Below are positions 35,276 through 44,149 of a DNA stretch of 52,885 bases, piece after piece. Where the stretch lies: assembly GCA_937874315.1 (NCBI GenBank), contig CALNAE010000128.1, forward strand, positions 1 through 52,885, in the 5' to 3' direction. Below the pieces are notes generated by a model that was not told where the DNA came from, searched no databases, and was given only the letters and a program-made list of their open reading frames with translations. The translations under genes and the position numbers were made by a program. How positions within the stretch are numbered: position 1 is the stretch's first letter; every line of letters begins with the position of its first letter. The DNA comes from an uncultured Bifidobacterium sp. (GTDB lineage: Bacteria > Actinomycetota > Actinomycetes > Actinomycetales > Bifidobacteriaceae).

Positions 35276-37555
35276 CTAAAACGAAAGCTCGTCTTCGTCC
35301 CGGCGTGTCCGAACCACGATCAGTCGCTGTGTGGGTCGCGTCATGGATACATACAATTCGGATGCGGCCACGAGACGTGATGGGGACTCCTCGGCGATCA
35401 TGCCCGGCTGAACGAGCAGCACGGCATCGAATTCCAAGCCTTTCACCGCATCGGTGTCGCACACCACGATCTGGCGGTCCCACGGGCTTTGGGCATCGAG
35501 CTGCGCGACGAAGGATGCGTCCAGATGTTGGCGCAATGCCGCCCGAACCAGCTCATGCGTACTCGTGAGCTGGGAGGCCGGCACGATAACCGCCACTCGT
35601 CCAGTGCCATCGTTGGCGGCGAAGGCATGCGCCAATCGGATCACAGCCTCGACGACGGCGGCCTTGAGATCGTGGGAATCGCGCACGACGATGCGCTCCA
35701 CGGCATCGGGCACCGCCCGTACCGCGTTGAGCGTGGAGATGTAGAGCCCCTCCTGCGTGGCCAGATCCGCGGCCAGCATGGAGACCTCCTGGGGATTGCG
35801 GTAGTTGATGGTCAGTTCGTTGAGATCCCAACGTTGTGGACCGAACAACGCGTTCATGGTGGTTTCCCATCGGCGCGTTCCACCGAGAGCCGAGGTCTGG
35901 GCCACATCGCCGACGATGGTGAACGAGCGTGAGGGGCAACGGCGCAGCAGCATTCTCCAGTCCATGGCGGTGAGTTCCTGCGCCTCGTCGACGACGATGT
36001 GGCCATAGGTCCATTCACGGTCGGCGGCCGCACGCTGCGCGGTCAGTTCACCTGAATTGTCGTTCATCGCATCCAGCAGGGTCTGCGAATTGACGATTCC
36101 CGTTCCGATGCCGGCCTGCGCGAGGGTGTCCTTGGCGAACTGCTCGTCGGCGCTTCGTTTGGAGGCCAGGGCCGCCTGTCGTGCGACGTCTTTGGGATCG
36201 GGCCCCAGCATCTCCATCGCATCGTCCAACAGTGCGATATCCGATCTTGTCATCGAGGATTCGCGTGGGCGCATCAGCGATTGAATATCCGTCTCGCTCA
36301 ACCATGGAGCAAAACGCCGTAGTTGCCGTGGTTTGCTGAGTAACTGAGAGACCAGCCAGATCGCGGTCATCGGAAGCCATGCGAGATTGAGCGTGCGACG
36401 GATGTCGTCGTTCATGCGCAGCTGGAGCGTGACGTCCGACAATTCCGCCTGCTCTGGGGTATAGTCAAGACGTTCCACGTAGCGGTTGCGCATCGCGCCG
36501 AGCATGCTCCTGACGAAGGTCTCCCGCGCCTTGTTATGCGGCTGACGGGTACGGTGCGCATCGGTGAGCGCCTGTTCGACGTCGACGCGGAGCATGGGTA
36601 CCTCGATGCCGTTGATCCGCATGCTGGGCAGCATGGATGGCACCCGTTCCCGAGCCGCTATGGCGCTGGCGAGCGCGGCGTGCATGCGGCGATCGCCCTT
36701 GAGTTTGGCGTTGTACGGCGTATCGCTCCCGGTGGCGCTGATGCGGGGGATGAGGTCGGCGATGGTGCGGCTGACCACTCCGGTTTCCCCCAACGAGGGC
36801 AGTACCTGGTCGATGTAGTGCAGGAAGGCGCTGCTGGGCCCGACGACCAGGACCCCGGAATTGTTCAGCTTCCGGCGATGCGTGTACAAGAGGTAGGCCG
36901 CTCGGTGCAGGGCGACGGCGGTCTTCCCGGTTCCCGGTCCTCCCTGGACCACGATCGTGCGGTCCAATGGCGCGCGGATGATGCGGTCCTGCTCTGCCTG
37001 AATCGTCGCCACGATATCGGTCATCTTACCGGTGCGGCGCGAACCCAACGAAGCGAGCAGGGCGCCCTCTCCGGTCAGCGTACCGGCATCGCTGGCCTGA
37101 CCGACCCGCGCGGAGTGGATATCGAGGACCTCGTCTTCGATGCTGGTTACTTCACGAAAATTCAGGGTGATATGCCGACGCATCACGATGTCGCCGTGGT
37201 TGGACGCGGTCGCCTCGTAGAACGGTCGGGCGGCATCCGCGCGCCAATCGGTGAGCATCGGCTCGTGACGGTCGTCGGACATGCCGATGCGACCGATATA
37301 TCGTCGGTTGCCCTGGGTGTCGTCAAGGCGGCCGAAGACCAGTCTGTCCTCGACGGCGCGCAATTGCGCCAGTCGGTCCTCGTACAGGGTGGCGAACGAA
37401 TCTCGTTCCGTGCGTTGGGTCGGTGAGCCGTGCGAACCAGCCGCTCGCACCGTGCTCAGCCTGTTCTTCGTCTGACTGCGCAAGGCGTCAAGACGTGAGT
37501 AAGCCCGGTCAACCATCTGCTGTTCTTCATGGAGCTGGGAAGAGTAACTCGACAT
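35276..37555 (-). CDS. helD: HelD-like RNA polymerase recycling ATPase (UvrD/Rep superfamily 1)
   Basis: Superfamily 1 ATPase whose relatives in Bacillus and Mycobacterium remove RNA polymerase from DNA. Walker A is VVQGGPGTGKTAVALHRAAY at about residue 215, the Walker B segment is HIVVDEAQELTAMDW, and VGDVAQ, LTINYRNPQEV and SMTRPTQRLIVV are later helicase motifs. The N-terminus is a long helical arm starting SSQLHEEQQMVDRAYSRL, the HelD feature that enters the polymerase channel. It also resembles DNA helicase IV annotations. The ATG at 37555 gives 759 aa with AAGGGA about 10 nt ahead; residues encoded upstream lack a normal start codon. Some HelD homologues give rifampicin tolerance; that cannot be read here. 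Confidence 0.88.
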   Translation of the reverse strand: MSSYSSQLHEEQQMVDRAYSRLDALRSQTKNRLSTVRAAGSHGSPTQRTERDSFATLYEDRLAQLRAVEDRLVFGRLDDTQGNRRYIGRIGMSDDRHEPMLTDWRADAARPFYEATASNHGDIVMRRHITLNFREVTSIEDEVLDIHSARVGQASDAGTLTGEGALLASLGSRRTGKMTDIVATIQAEQDRIIRAPLDRTIVVQGGPGTGKTAVALHRAAYLLYTHRRKLNNSGVLVVGPSSAFLHYIDQVLPSLGETGVVSRTIADLIPRISATGSDTPYNAKLKGDRRMHAALASAIAARERVPSMLPSMRINGIEVPMLRVDVEQALTDAHRTRQPHNKARETFVRSMLGAMRNRYVERLDYTPEQAELSDVTLQLRMNDDIRRTLNLAWLPMTAIWLVSQLLSKPRQLRRFAPWLSETDIQSLMRPRESSMTRSDIALLDDAMEMLGPDPKDVARQAALASKRSADEQFAKDTLAQAGIGTGIVNSQTLLDAMNDNSGELTAQRAAADREWTYGHIVVDEAQELTAMDWRMLLRRCPSRSFTIVGDVAQTSALGGTRRWETTMNALFGPQRWDLNELTINYRNPQEVSMLAADLATQEGLYISTLNAVRAVPDAVERIVVRDSHDLKAAVVEAVIRLAHAFAANDGTGRVAVIVPASQLTSTHELVRAALRQHLDASFVAQLDAQSPWDRQIVVCDTDAVKGLEFDAVLLVQPGMIAEESPSRLVAASELYVSMTRPTQRLIVVRTRRDEDELSF

Positions 37556-37703
37556 GCTGCGTATATCCCTTCGTGAAAACTCAAGCAATCAAATATACCG
37601 CCAAGCCCCTACGTTTTCGATTCGATCGGGCGCAGCGGTGACTCACGGAATATGTCGTCGCAGGACGCAATGTGAAGGAAATCAATGAAAATTTAAATGC
37701 CGG

Positions 37704-37738
37704 TGGGGGATTATGGTGATTTGTGGGGTACAGTGGGG
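37704..37738. promoter_or_regulatory. Four MraZ-type boxes upstream of mraZ
   Basis: TGGGG at 37704, TGGTG at 37714, TGGGG at 37724 and TGGGG at 37734 are spaced exactly 10 bp apart, i.e. each pentamer followed by a 5-nt spacer. This equals the TGGGN-N5 repeat recognised by MraZ in E. coli. The array lies 47 nt ahead of mraZ, so the dcw cluster is probably autoregulated. Confidence 0.85.
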
Positions 37739-37785
37739 AATCAGTTGTGAATTGACGGCGCTCTGGATCGTGAAGGAGGTGGGCG

Positions 37786-38310
37786 ATGCCGCAGGAATCA
37801 GCACATCATCAGCCCACTGCCAACGAAGATGCGACGAACGCCGCCGTCTCGGTCGGCGCCATGGATTCGTTGCCCTTCCTCCTGGGCACCTACACGCCGA
37901 AAATCGATGCGAAGGGACGGATGGCGCTGCCGGCGAAATTCCGATCCCAGCTCGGTGCCGGCATGGTGATGGCGCGTGGACAGGAGCGCTGCGTGTATCT
38001 TCTGCCGCAGTCCGAGTTCCGCAGGATCGCGATGCAGATTCAGCACACGTCGATGGGCAATAAGGCGGCCCGCGATTATCTTCGCGTATTCCTCTCGGGA
38101 GCCGTCGACCAGGAGCCCGATAAGCAGGGTCGCGTGCTGGTGCCGCCGATGCTGCGCGACTACGCCAGGCTCGAATCCGATATCGTCGTGATCGGCGTGG
38201 GAACCCGCGCCGAGATTTGGAACAGGCAGGCCTGGGAACAGTATCTGCAGGAGAAGGAACAGGGATATTCGGACATCGCCGACGACGTGTTACCGGCGGT
38301 GGAATTCTGA
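37786..38310 (+). CDS. mraZ: Transcriptional regulator MraZ
   Basis: DNA-binding ring protein with two AbrB-like halves that controls the dcw cluster. The first half has LGTYTPKIDAKGRMALPAKFR at residues about 33-53, the second has SGAVDQEPDKQGRVLVPPMLR. At 174 aa it carries about 26 extra N-terminal residues compared with the common 143-150. The start at 37786 is supported by AAGGAGGTG 6 nt ahead; an internal ATG at 37861 (MDSLPF) would give the usual size but lacks a ribosome site. The stop overlaps the rsmH start by one base. Confidence 0.96.
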   Translation: MPQESAHHQPTANEDATNAAVSVGAMDSLPFLLGTYTPKIDAKGRMALPAKFRSQLGAGMVMARGQERCVYLLPQSEFRRIAMQIQHTSMGNKAARDYLRVFLSGAVDQEPDKQGRVLVPPMLRDYARLESDIVVIGVGTRAEIWNRQAWEQYLQEKEQGYSDIADDVLPAVEF

Positions 38311-39341
38311 TGAACGATCTCAACGCCATCCACACCCCGGTACTGCTCGACACCTGCATCCGGCTGATCGCCCCTGCATTACGCCACCCGGGCAGCGTCG
38401 TCGTCGACTGCACCCTGGGACTCGCGGGCCACGCCTGTGCGTTGCTTGCGGCCGTTCCGCAAACCCATCTCATCGGCATCGACAGGGATCGCGAGGCGTT
38501 GACGCTGGCCACCGAACGCATTCGCGAAGCCGGTTTCGGCGCGCGATTCACCCCTGTCCATGCCGCGTTCGACAGGTTCGGTGATGTGCTGCGCGACCAA
38601 GGGCTGAATCGTGTCGATGCCGCCTTCATGGATCTGGGACTTTCCAGCCTGCAGATCGATGAACGTGATCGTGGGTTCTCATACTCGCACGATGCCCCTC
38701 TCGATATGCGCATGGACGCCGAACAGGCGCTCACCGCGCGCGAGGTGTTGGCCACGTACGACGTCGATGACCTCACCGCGATCTTCAGAACCTATGGGGA
38801 AGAGCGCTTCGCCAGACCGATCGCACGTCAGATCGTGCGAAGCCGCGCGACACGACCGCTGCTGACTTCGGGCCAACTCGATCAGTTGGTTGACGAGGTA
38901 GTGCCGCGTGCCCACCGATCGCCGGGCAATCCGGCCAAACGGGTCTTTCAGGCGTTGCGGATCGAAGTCAACGGCGAACTGGACAAGTTGGCGCGGACGC
39001 TGCCGCAGATCGCGCTGCATCTTGCGGTGCATGGCCGTCTGGTCGTCGAGTCCTACCATTCGCTGGAGGACCGGACGGTGAAAACGTTTATGGGCCAGGG
39101 ACTGCACGCCGACGTCCCCGTCGGTCTGCCGGTGATTCCCGATGAGGACATGCCATTTTTCTCCGCACTCACCCGTGGGGCGATCAAAGCCGAGCAGGCG
39201 GAGATCGAGGCGAATCCTCGGTCGAAGTCGGTGCGCTTGCGCGCAGTGGAGTTGACACGCGAGATACCGCCCCGTTTCGTCACTCGTTTTCTGCGGACAA
39301 CGCGACTTGAACAACCACATACCGTCATCAGGAGGGGATGA
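38310..39341 (+). CDS. rsmH: 16S rRNA (cytosine-1402-N4) methyltransferase RsmH
   Basis: Methylates C1402 in the decoding centre; formerly MraW. The N-terminal IHTPVLLDTCIRLIAP and SAM loop VVDCTLGLAGHA match the family, with IGIDRDREAL, FMDLGLSSLQIDERDRGFSY and the late block VFQALRIEVNGELDKL. Length 343 aa is usual for actinobacteria. The ATG shares one base with the mraZ TGA, showing coupled translation. Second gene of the dcw cluster. Confidence 0.96.
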   Translation: MNDLNAIHTPVLLDTCIRLIAPALRHPGSVVVDCTLGLAGHACALLAAVPQTHLIGIDRDREALTLATERIREAGFGARFTPVHAAFDRFGDVLRDQGLNRVDAAFMDLGLSSLQIDERDRGFSYSHDAPLDMRMDAEQALTAREVLATYDVDDLTAIFRTYGEERFARPIARQIVRSRATRPLLTSGQLDQLVDEVVPRAHRSPGNPAKRVFQALRIEVNGELDKLARTLPQIALHLAVHGRLVVESYHSLEDRTVKTFMGQGLHADVPVGLPVIPDEDMPFFSALTRGAIKAEQAEIEANPRSKSVRLRAVELTREIPPRFVTRFLRTTRLEQPHTVIRRG

Positions 39342-39797
39342 ATGGCCTCGTCAATAAGAACCATACGTTCGAATGCGGTCCCGGCCGGGCGTCAGAAGCA
39401 ACCTGACGCCAAGCCGGTTCGCCCGGAGCTTCATGTGATCACGGGAAGTCGCACGGGCCGTGCCGCCATGAGCCGTGGATTCGAACGGGTGATGGCATGG
39501 ACGCGTACCCGCAAGGCCCCGATGATCAATGTGATGATCGCCGTGGTGTTCCTCGCCGCGTGTCTGATGGCATCCCTCACCCTGCGCACCCAGATGGCGC
39601 AGAACTCGTTCGATCAGGCGCAGGTACAGCAGAACATCTCCACCCTCACGCAGGATGTCGAGGACGATCAGGCCAAACTTGATTCGCTTCAGGCCGCGCT
39701 GCCGCAGCAGGCGCAGAAGATGGGAATGGTGGCGCAGCAGGGATCGATTTCGATTGATCTCAGTGGGTACCATGCCGAGAAGGGGACGAAACAATGA
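39342..39797 (+). CDS. ftsL: FtsL-like septum protein
   Basis: Bitopic divisome subunit that works with FtsQ/DivIB and FtsB to activate FtsWI. The 151-aa protein has a basic cytoplasmic tail (residues 1-60), a membrane helix at about 61-80 (NVMIAVVFLAACLMASLTL) and an outer coiled coil rich in Gln and Asp. Sequence conservation is low, as always for FtsL, so the call rests on topology and its place between rsmH and ftsI. It starts directly after the rsmH stop and overlaps ftsI by 4 nt (ATGA). Confidence 0.82.
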   Translation: MASSIRTIRSNAVPAGRQKQPDAKPVRPELHVITGSRTGRAAMSRGFERVMAWTRTRKAPMINVMIAVVFLAACLMASLTLRTQMAQNSFDQAQVQQNISTLTQDVEDDQAKLDSLQAALPQQAQKMGMVAQQGSISIDLSGYHAEKGTKQ

Positions 39798-41593
39798 ACG
39801 TGCGAATGAAACGTCCCACTTCGACCCGGGGGTTCGTCTCGAAGTGTCTGAGCATTTCCATCATCCTCGGGTTGGTGGCGATGCTGTGCATCGGACAGCT
39901 GATATCCATCCAATTGCTCAATGGAAAATCAACTGCGCAGGCCGCTACGGCTAGTCGGACGTTGCCGGTGAAGATCAGCGCCTCGCGTGGTGAGATTCTC
40001 GACACCAACGGCACGGTGCTCGCGCAGAGCGTCGAGCGATACACCATCATCGGCGATCCTCAAGCTGCGCAGAGTTTCAAACCGACGACATGCACGTCGC
40101 AGACCGCGTCGAATTGCCAGCAGATCGACGGCAAGCCCGTGGATGCGACCGGTGCCGCGGCCGTCGCCAAATTGCTCGCTCCCGTGCTGGGCGTGGATGC
40201 GCTGGAATTGGGGGCCAAGCTCAGCGTCTCGGGTCGCTATGTCCTGCTCAAGAAGGACGTGACGCCGGAGGTCAAACGAAAAATCGACGCGTTGAATCTC
40301 GACGGTTATATCTATGCGAAGCTGAGTAGTGACCGGCTGTATTCCAACGGCACCACGATCGGCTCGTTGCTCGGAGGCATCGACGGCAATGGCAACGGCG
40401 TGGCCGGTATAGAGCAGATGGAGAACTCGAAGCTCACCGGCACGGACGGATACAAGGTGTACCAGCAGGGTGGCGGCGGGGAGGAGATCCCCGGCACGGT
40501 AACCGAATCCAAAGCCGCGGTGAACGGCGGCAATGTCACGCTGACCATTGACAGCGACGTCGATTGGTACGTCAAGAAGGTATTGACCGAAGGCAAGGAT
40601 AAATACCAGGCCGACTGGGCGCTTGCCGTGGTACAGGACGTACGCAGCGGTCAGATCATCGCGTTGGATGACACCGATCAGATCCAGGCCGGGAGCAGCG
40701 CTGCGAAGCTGAATGTCTCGCGGGCCGTCGGGCAGACCTTCGAACCGGGATCGATAGGCAAGACCATCTCGATTGCGGGGATGCTGCAGACGGGCGCCCA
40801 TCAGCTTACCGACCGATTCACCGTGCCGTACAGCATCAACCAGAACGGCCAGGTGTTCCATGATGCCGAGACGCACGGCAACGAGCATTGGACCTTGGCG
40901 GGAATCTTGAAGGAGTCCTCGAACGTCGGCATGGTGATGGCCGGTTCGAATTATTCCAATGCGCAGCGCTATGAGTTTTTGACCAAGTTCGGCATCGGAC
41001 AAAGCAGCGGATTGGGCATTCCCGGCGAATCGGTCGGAACGCTGTCCAACTATCAGAATTGGGACGGACGCACGAAGGATACCGTCCTGTTCGGCCAGGG
41101 GTATTCCGTCAATGCGCTGCAGTTGACCAACGCGGTCGCCACCATCGCCAACAAGGGCGTGCGACAGCAGCAATCGATCATCAAGTCGGTCACCGACGCC
41201 GGCGGGCATGTGACGCTACCAGACAAATCATCATCGACGCGGGTGGTGGATGAAAAGGTCGCCGCGCAGGTGCTCAACGCTATGGAGTCCTCGGGTGATC
41301 TCTACAATAAGTTCGCCGGGGTGGACGGTTACCGGATCGCCGCCAAGAGCGGTACCGCGGAAGTGCTCAGCCCCGATGGCAGCCTGACGTCGATCGTGAG
41401 CGACTGGGCGGGCATCATCCCCGCCGACAACCCCCAGTTCGTCGTCACCGTCGTCATGAAGAACCCTCGGGTGGGAGGCTTTGGCGGCTTGACCGCCGGC
41501 CCGGTCTTCAAACAGATCGGTGAATTCCTTATGCAGAAGTATGAAGTACCGACATCCAGTCCTCGTACTGATGCTATTGCAGTGGATTGGTGA
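39794..41593 (+). CDS. ftsI: Septal peptidoglycan transpeptidase FtsI (PBP3)
   Basis: Class B penicillin-binding protein that cross-links septal wall. One membrane helix lies at about residues 15-38; the dimerisation domain begins at ISASRGEILDTNGTVLAQSV. The transpeptidase triad is S320-x-x-K323 (FEPGSIGKTIS), S375-S-N377, and K518-S-G-T (AKSGTAEV). Length 599 aa is normal. No PASTA domains are present. It overlaps ftsL by 4 nt and is followed by a degenerate MurE gene after 25 nt. Confidence 0.96.
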   Translation: MNVRMKRPTSTRGFVSKCLSISIILGLVAMLCIGQLISIQLLNGKSTAQAATASRTLPVKISASRGEILDTNGTVLAQSVERYTIIGDPQAAQSFKPTTCTSQTASNCQQIDGKPVDATGAAAVAKLLAPVLGVDALELGAKLSVSGRYVLLKKDVTPEVKRKIDALNLDGYIYAKLSSDRLYSNGTTIGSLLGGIDGNGNGVAGIEQMENSKLTGTDGYKVYQQGGGGEEIPGTVTESKAAVNGGNVTLTIDSDVDWYVKKVLTEGKDKYQADWALAVVQDVRSGQIIALDDTDQIQAGSSAAKLNVSRAVGQTFEPGSIGKTISIAGMLQTGAHQLTDRFTVPYSINQNGQVFHDAETHGNEHWTLAGILKESSNVGMVMAGSNYSNAQRYEFLTKFGIGQSSGLGIPGESVGTLSNYQNWDGRTKDTVLFGQGYSVNALQLTNAVATIANKGVRQQQSIIKSVTDAGGHVTLPDKSSSTRVVDEKVAAQVLNAMESSGDLYNKFAGVDGYRIAAKSGTAEVLSPDGSLTSIVSDWAGIIPADNPQFVVTVVMKNPRVGGFGGLTAGPVFKQIGEFLMQKYEVPTSSPRTDAIAVDW

Positions 41594-41618
41594 CGGCGAG
41601 TGGAAAGGATGAGTGCTG

Positions 41619-42509
41619 ATGAGCGCAATAGGTGAGTCCGTCGGACGGCGGATGACCTTGGGATATCTGGTCAGCCATTATGGATATGAACTCACGCCGT
41701 CATTCGCGACCAACGTCACGATCACCTCGATCGCCAATGATCTTGGATCGGTCCGGCCGGGTTCGCTCTACATCCCCTTCGAATCGATTGACGTCCATCG
41801 GCTCGAACAAGCGCACATCCGTGGTGCCTACGCGGCCATGATTCCCCATACCATGCGTGGTTTGATCGAGCACGTCGATTTTCCGTTGCTGTTCGCGGAG
41901 CCGACGGAACAACAGCTCGGGGCTTTGGCCAGCGATCTCGCCGGGGACCCCGCCAATATGCTTGCGGTGTTCGCCGTATCGGGTGCTGACAGTGATGAGG
42001 TTCAGGCAAATGTGGTTCGGCTGGCCGACTTCCTCCATATGCTCGGCAACCCCGTCGGGGTGGTCAGCGCCGCCGGATCGACATCACTGGAACGCTCGCT
42101 TGACGTCACATATCCGCTGGGCATCTTCGACATGCAGCACATCCTGTCCATCTGCGGAGAGGATGGCGCGGCCGCAGTGGTGCTGTCGATGGATCCCACG
42201 ACGTTGCGTCAGGACGCTTTGCAGTCCGTGAACATCGATGTGCTGGGCGATACCGACGTGCTTGGCGCGGATGACGATACGAGAACGCGTACCGAAGCGC
42301 TGCGCAGGACATTCGGATTCACCATGGATGCCCAGGCGCATCTGATCACCAGAAACCAGGAGTCCGACGTCTTCGCCGAACAGTCGCAGGTCGTCCACGA
42401 TTCCGACGGCAAGCGCCGGCTGTCGCTTTCGGTGGCCATGGTGCTTGCCGCGGGGGTTCGCCGCAACAATATCAAAAGCGCGCTTCGCGTTTCGCAGGAA
42501 CTGAGCTGA
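41619..42509 (+). CDS. Degenerate MurE-like protein (Mur ligase remnant without ATP loop)
   Basis: It sits between ftsI and murF where murE is normally found. The N-terminus resembles the MurE uridine-binding domain (VTITSIANDLGSVRPGSLYIPF, ending in a VRPG turn). Where MurE has GVTGTNGKT, this protein has FAVSGADSDE at residues 118-127, so the phosphate loop is lost; the SSH catalytic block is replaced by LSMDPTTL. The protein stops at 296 aa, against about 490 for MurE, lacking most of the C-terminal domain. Yet the frame is intact, with GAAAGGA upstream, so it is expressed and probably non-catalytic. A functional murE must lie elsewhere. The alignment is by eye. Confidence 0.75.
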   Translation: MSAIGESVGRRMTLGYLVSHYGYELTPSFATNVTITSIANDLGSVRPGSLYIPFESIDVHRLEQAHIRGAYAAMIPHTMRGLIEHVDFPLLFAEPTEQQLGALASDLAGDPANMLAVFAVSGADSDEVQANVVRLADFLHMLGNPVGVVSAAGSTSLERSLDVTYPLGIFDMQHILSICGEDGAAAVVLSMDPTTLRQDALQSVNIDVLGDTDVLGADDDTRTRTEALRRTFGFTMDAQAHLITRNQESDVFAEQSQVVHDSDGKRRLSLSVAMVLAAGVRRNNIKSALRVSQELS

Positions 42510-42542
42510 ACGAGACCGGACAGATAAAGAGGAGACGGGGAT

Positions 42543-44099
42543 ATGAGTGAGGACGCCGCCATGATCGGCATGGGCATCAATGAAATAGCGCAGGCTGTGT
42601 CAGGCACCGTTGTACCGGTGTACGGGACTGGGGCGGATCCAAACGTTGTGGTGACGTCTGTCGCCGACGATTCCCGTCAGGTCCTTCCGGGGTGTGCCTT
42701 CGTGGCCATCGCCGGTGAGCGTGTGGACGGGCATGCGTTCGTCGCAGCCGCGGCGAAGTCGGGAGCCGTGGTCGCCCTTGTGGAACATGAGGTCCCCGAC
42801 GCTCCGATACCGCAGATCGTGGTCGACAACAGCGTTCAGGCACTCGGCGCGTTGGCCAGACACAATATCGATCGAAGGCGTGAGCTCGGCACCGATTTTT
42901 CCGTCATCGGCATCACCGGATCCGTGGGCAAGACCACAACCAAGGATCTGCTCCATGCCCTGCTCTCGGATCTGGGGCCGACGGTGGCTCCCGTCGGGTC
43001 GTTCAACAACAACATCGGCTTGCCGCTGACGGCCTTGCAGGTCAACGAGCACACGCGTTTCCTCATTGCCGAGATGGGAGCCAACCATGTTGGGGAGATA
43101 GCCAATCTCACGACCATCGCGCCGCCCGATGTGGCAGTGGTGCTGAAGGTGGGCACCGCGCATCTCGGGGAGTTCGGTTCGGTGGAACTCATTGCACGGG
43201 CAAAAAGCGAGATCGTGCGCGGGCTGCTCCCGGACGGTATCGCCGTACTCAATGCCGATGACGCCCACGTGGCGGACATGGCGGCCTTGGCGCCCGGCAG
43301 GGTGATCTGGTTCGGCGAGCACGCCGAAGACGGCAACGAGGGCGAATCGCGCGTAGGACTGAATGCCGATGCCATCGGCGAGGATGCCGCGGATCGTCCT
43401 ACCTTCAAGATGCGTGAATACGCAGCGCAGGAGGGTGGTCGAGGCAAGGAAAGCGAAGTCACATTGGCGATCTCGGGCGGGCATAACGTCTATAACGCAT
43501 TGGCTGCCGCGAGCGTCGCACATCATTATGGTATGACGCTGGATCGCATCGCCGCCGTCCTACGAACCGTGCGGGTCATCAGTCCGCATCGTATGGCGAT
43601 ATCGCGGGTAGACGTCGCCGGAACCGGATTCACTCTGATCGACGACTCCTTCAACGCCAACCCCGATTCCATGAAGGCGGGGTTGGACGCACTGGCCGCG
43701 TGGAGGGGCGATGGCGTACGGGAGCATCCTCGTGTCGCGGTGCTCGGGGCGATGCTCGAACTCGGTCCCGAGGAAATGGCGTTGCATCGAACCGTCGGTG
43801 CATATGCCGTGAATAGTGGGGTTGAAGCCGTCATCGCCGTGGGCAGCGACGCCGACGGACATCTCGACGCGTTGGCGCATGCCCTGGCGCAAGGCGCCGA
43901 CGAGCGGGCTCGCGCATCCGCGCCTGATGCATCGTGTTCGGTACAGTGGGTTCATACCGTCGATGAGGCCGAGCGGTCCGTGGATGCATTTGTCGCCGGT
44001 CGCCCGCGGTCCGTCGTATTGGTCAAAGGATCGCATGCCTCCGGACTGGGGTCCTTGATCGAACGCTGGAGCGCACGAACCGGTGAGACGGCGGTGTGA
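42543..44099 (+). CDS. murF: UDP-N-acetylmuramoyl-tripeptide--D-alanyl-D-alanine ligase
   Basis: Adds D-Ala-D-Ala to the UDP-MurNAc tripeptide in the cytoplasm. The ATP loop is VIGITGSVGKTTTKD, followed by GSFNNNIGLPLT, IAEMGANHVGEI and GTAHLGEFGS. The C-terminal domain has SPHRM and DSFNANPDSM. Length 518 aa is slightly above the family because of an insert near residues 260-300 (acidic, after WFGEH). AGGAGACGG precedes the ATG; a later in-frame ATG at 42561 is possible. It begins 33 nt after the MurE-like gene. Confidence 0.95.
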   Translation: MSEDAAMIGMGINEIAQAVSGTVVPVYGTGADPNVVVTSVADDSRQVLPGCAFVAIAGERVDGHAFVAAAAKSGAVVALVEHEVPDAPIPQIVVDNSVQALGALARHNIDRRRELGTDFSVIGITGSVGKTTTKDLLHALLSDLGPTVAPVGSFNNNIGLPLTALQVNEHTRFLIAEMGANHVGEIANLTTIAPPDVAVVLKVGTAHLGEFGSVELIARAKSEIVRGLLPDGIAVLNADDAHVADMAALAPGRVIWFGEHAEDGNEGESRVGLNADAIGEDAADRPTFKMREYAAQEGGRGKESEVTLAISGGHNVYNALAAASVAHHYGMTLDRIAAVLRTVRVISPHRMAISRVDVAGTGFTLIDDSFNANPDSMKAGLDALAAWRGDGVREHPRVAVLGAMLELGPEEMALHRTVGAYAVNSGVEAVIAVGSDADGHLDALAHALAQGADERARASAPDASCSVQWVHTVDEAERSVDAFVAGRPRSVVLVKGSHASGLGSLIERWSARTGETAV

Positions 44100-44149
44100 G
44101 AAGTGAACGACCGTAGCTGTGAACGTGGAAGAGAACTGGAGAACACACA

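Noticed and set aside
41609..41635. Eight-codon frame starting at an ATG ahead of the MurE-like gene
   Set aside because: It overlaps the real start, is too short to judge, and probably arises from the repeated ATGAG(T/C)GC sequence.
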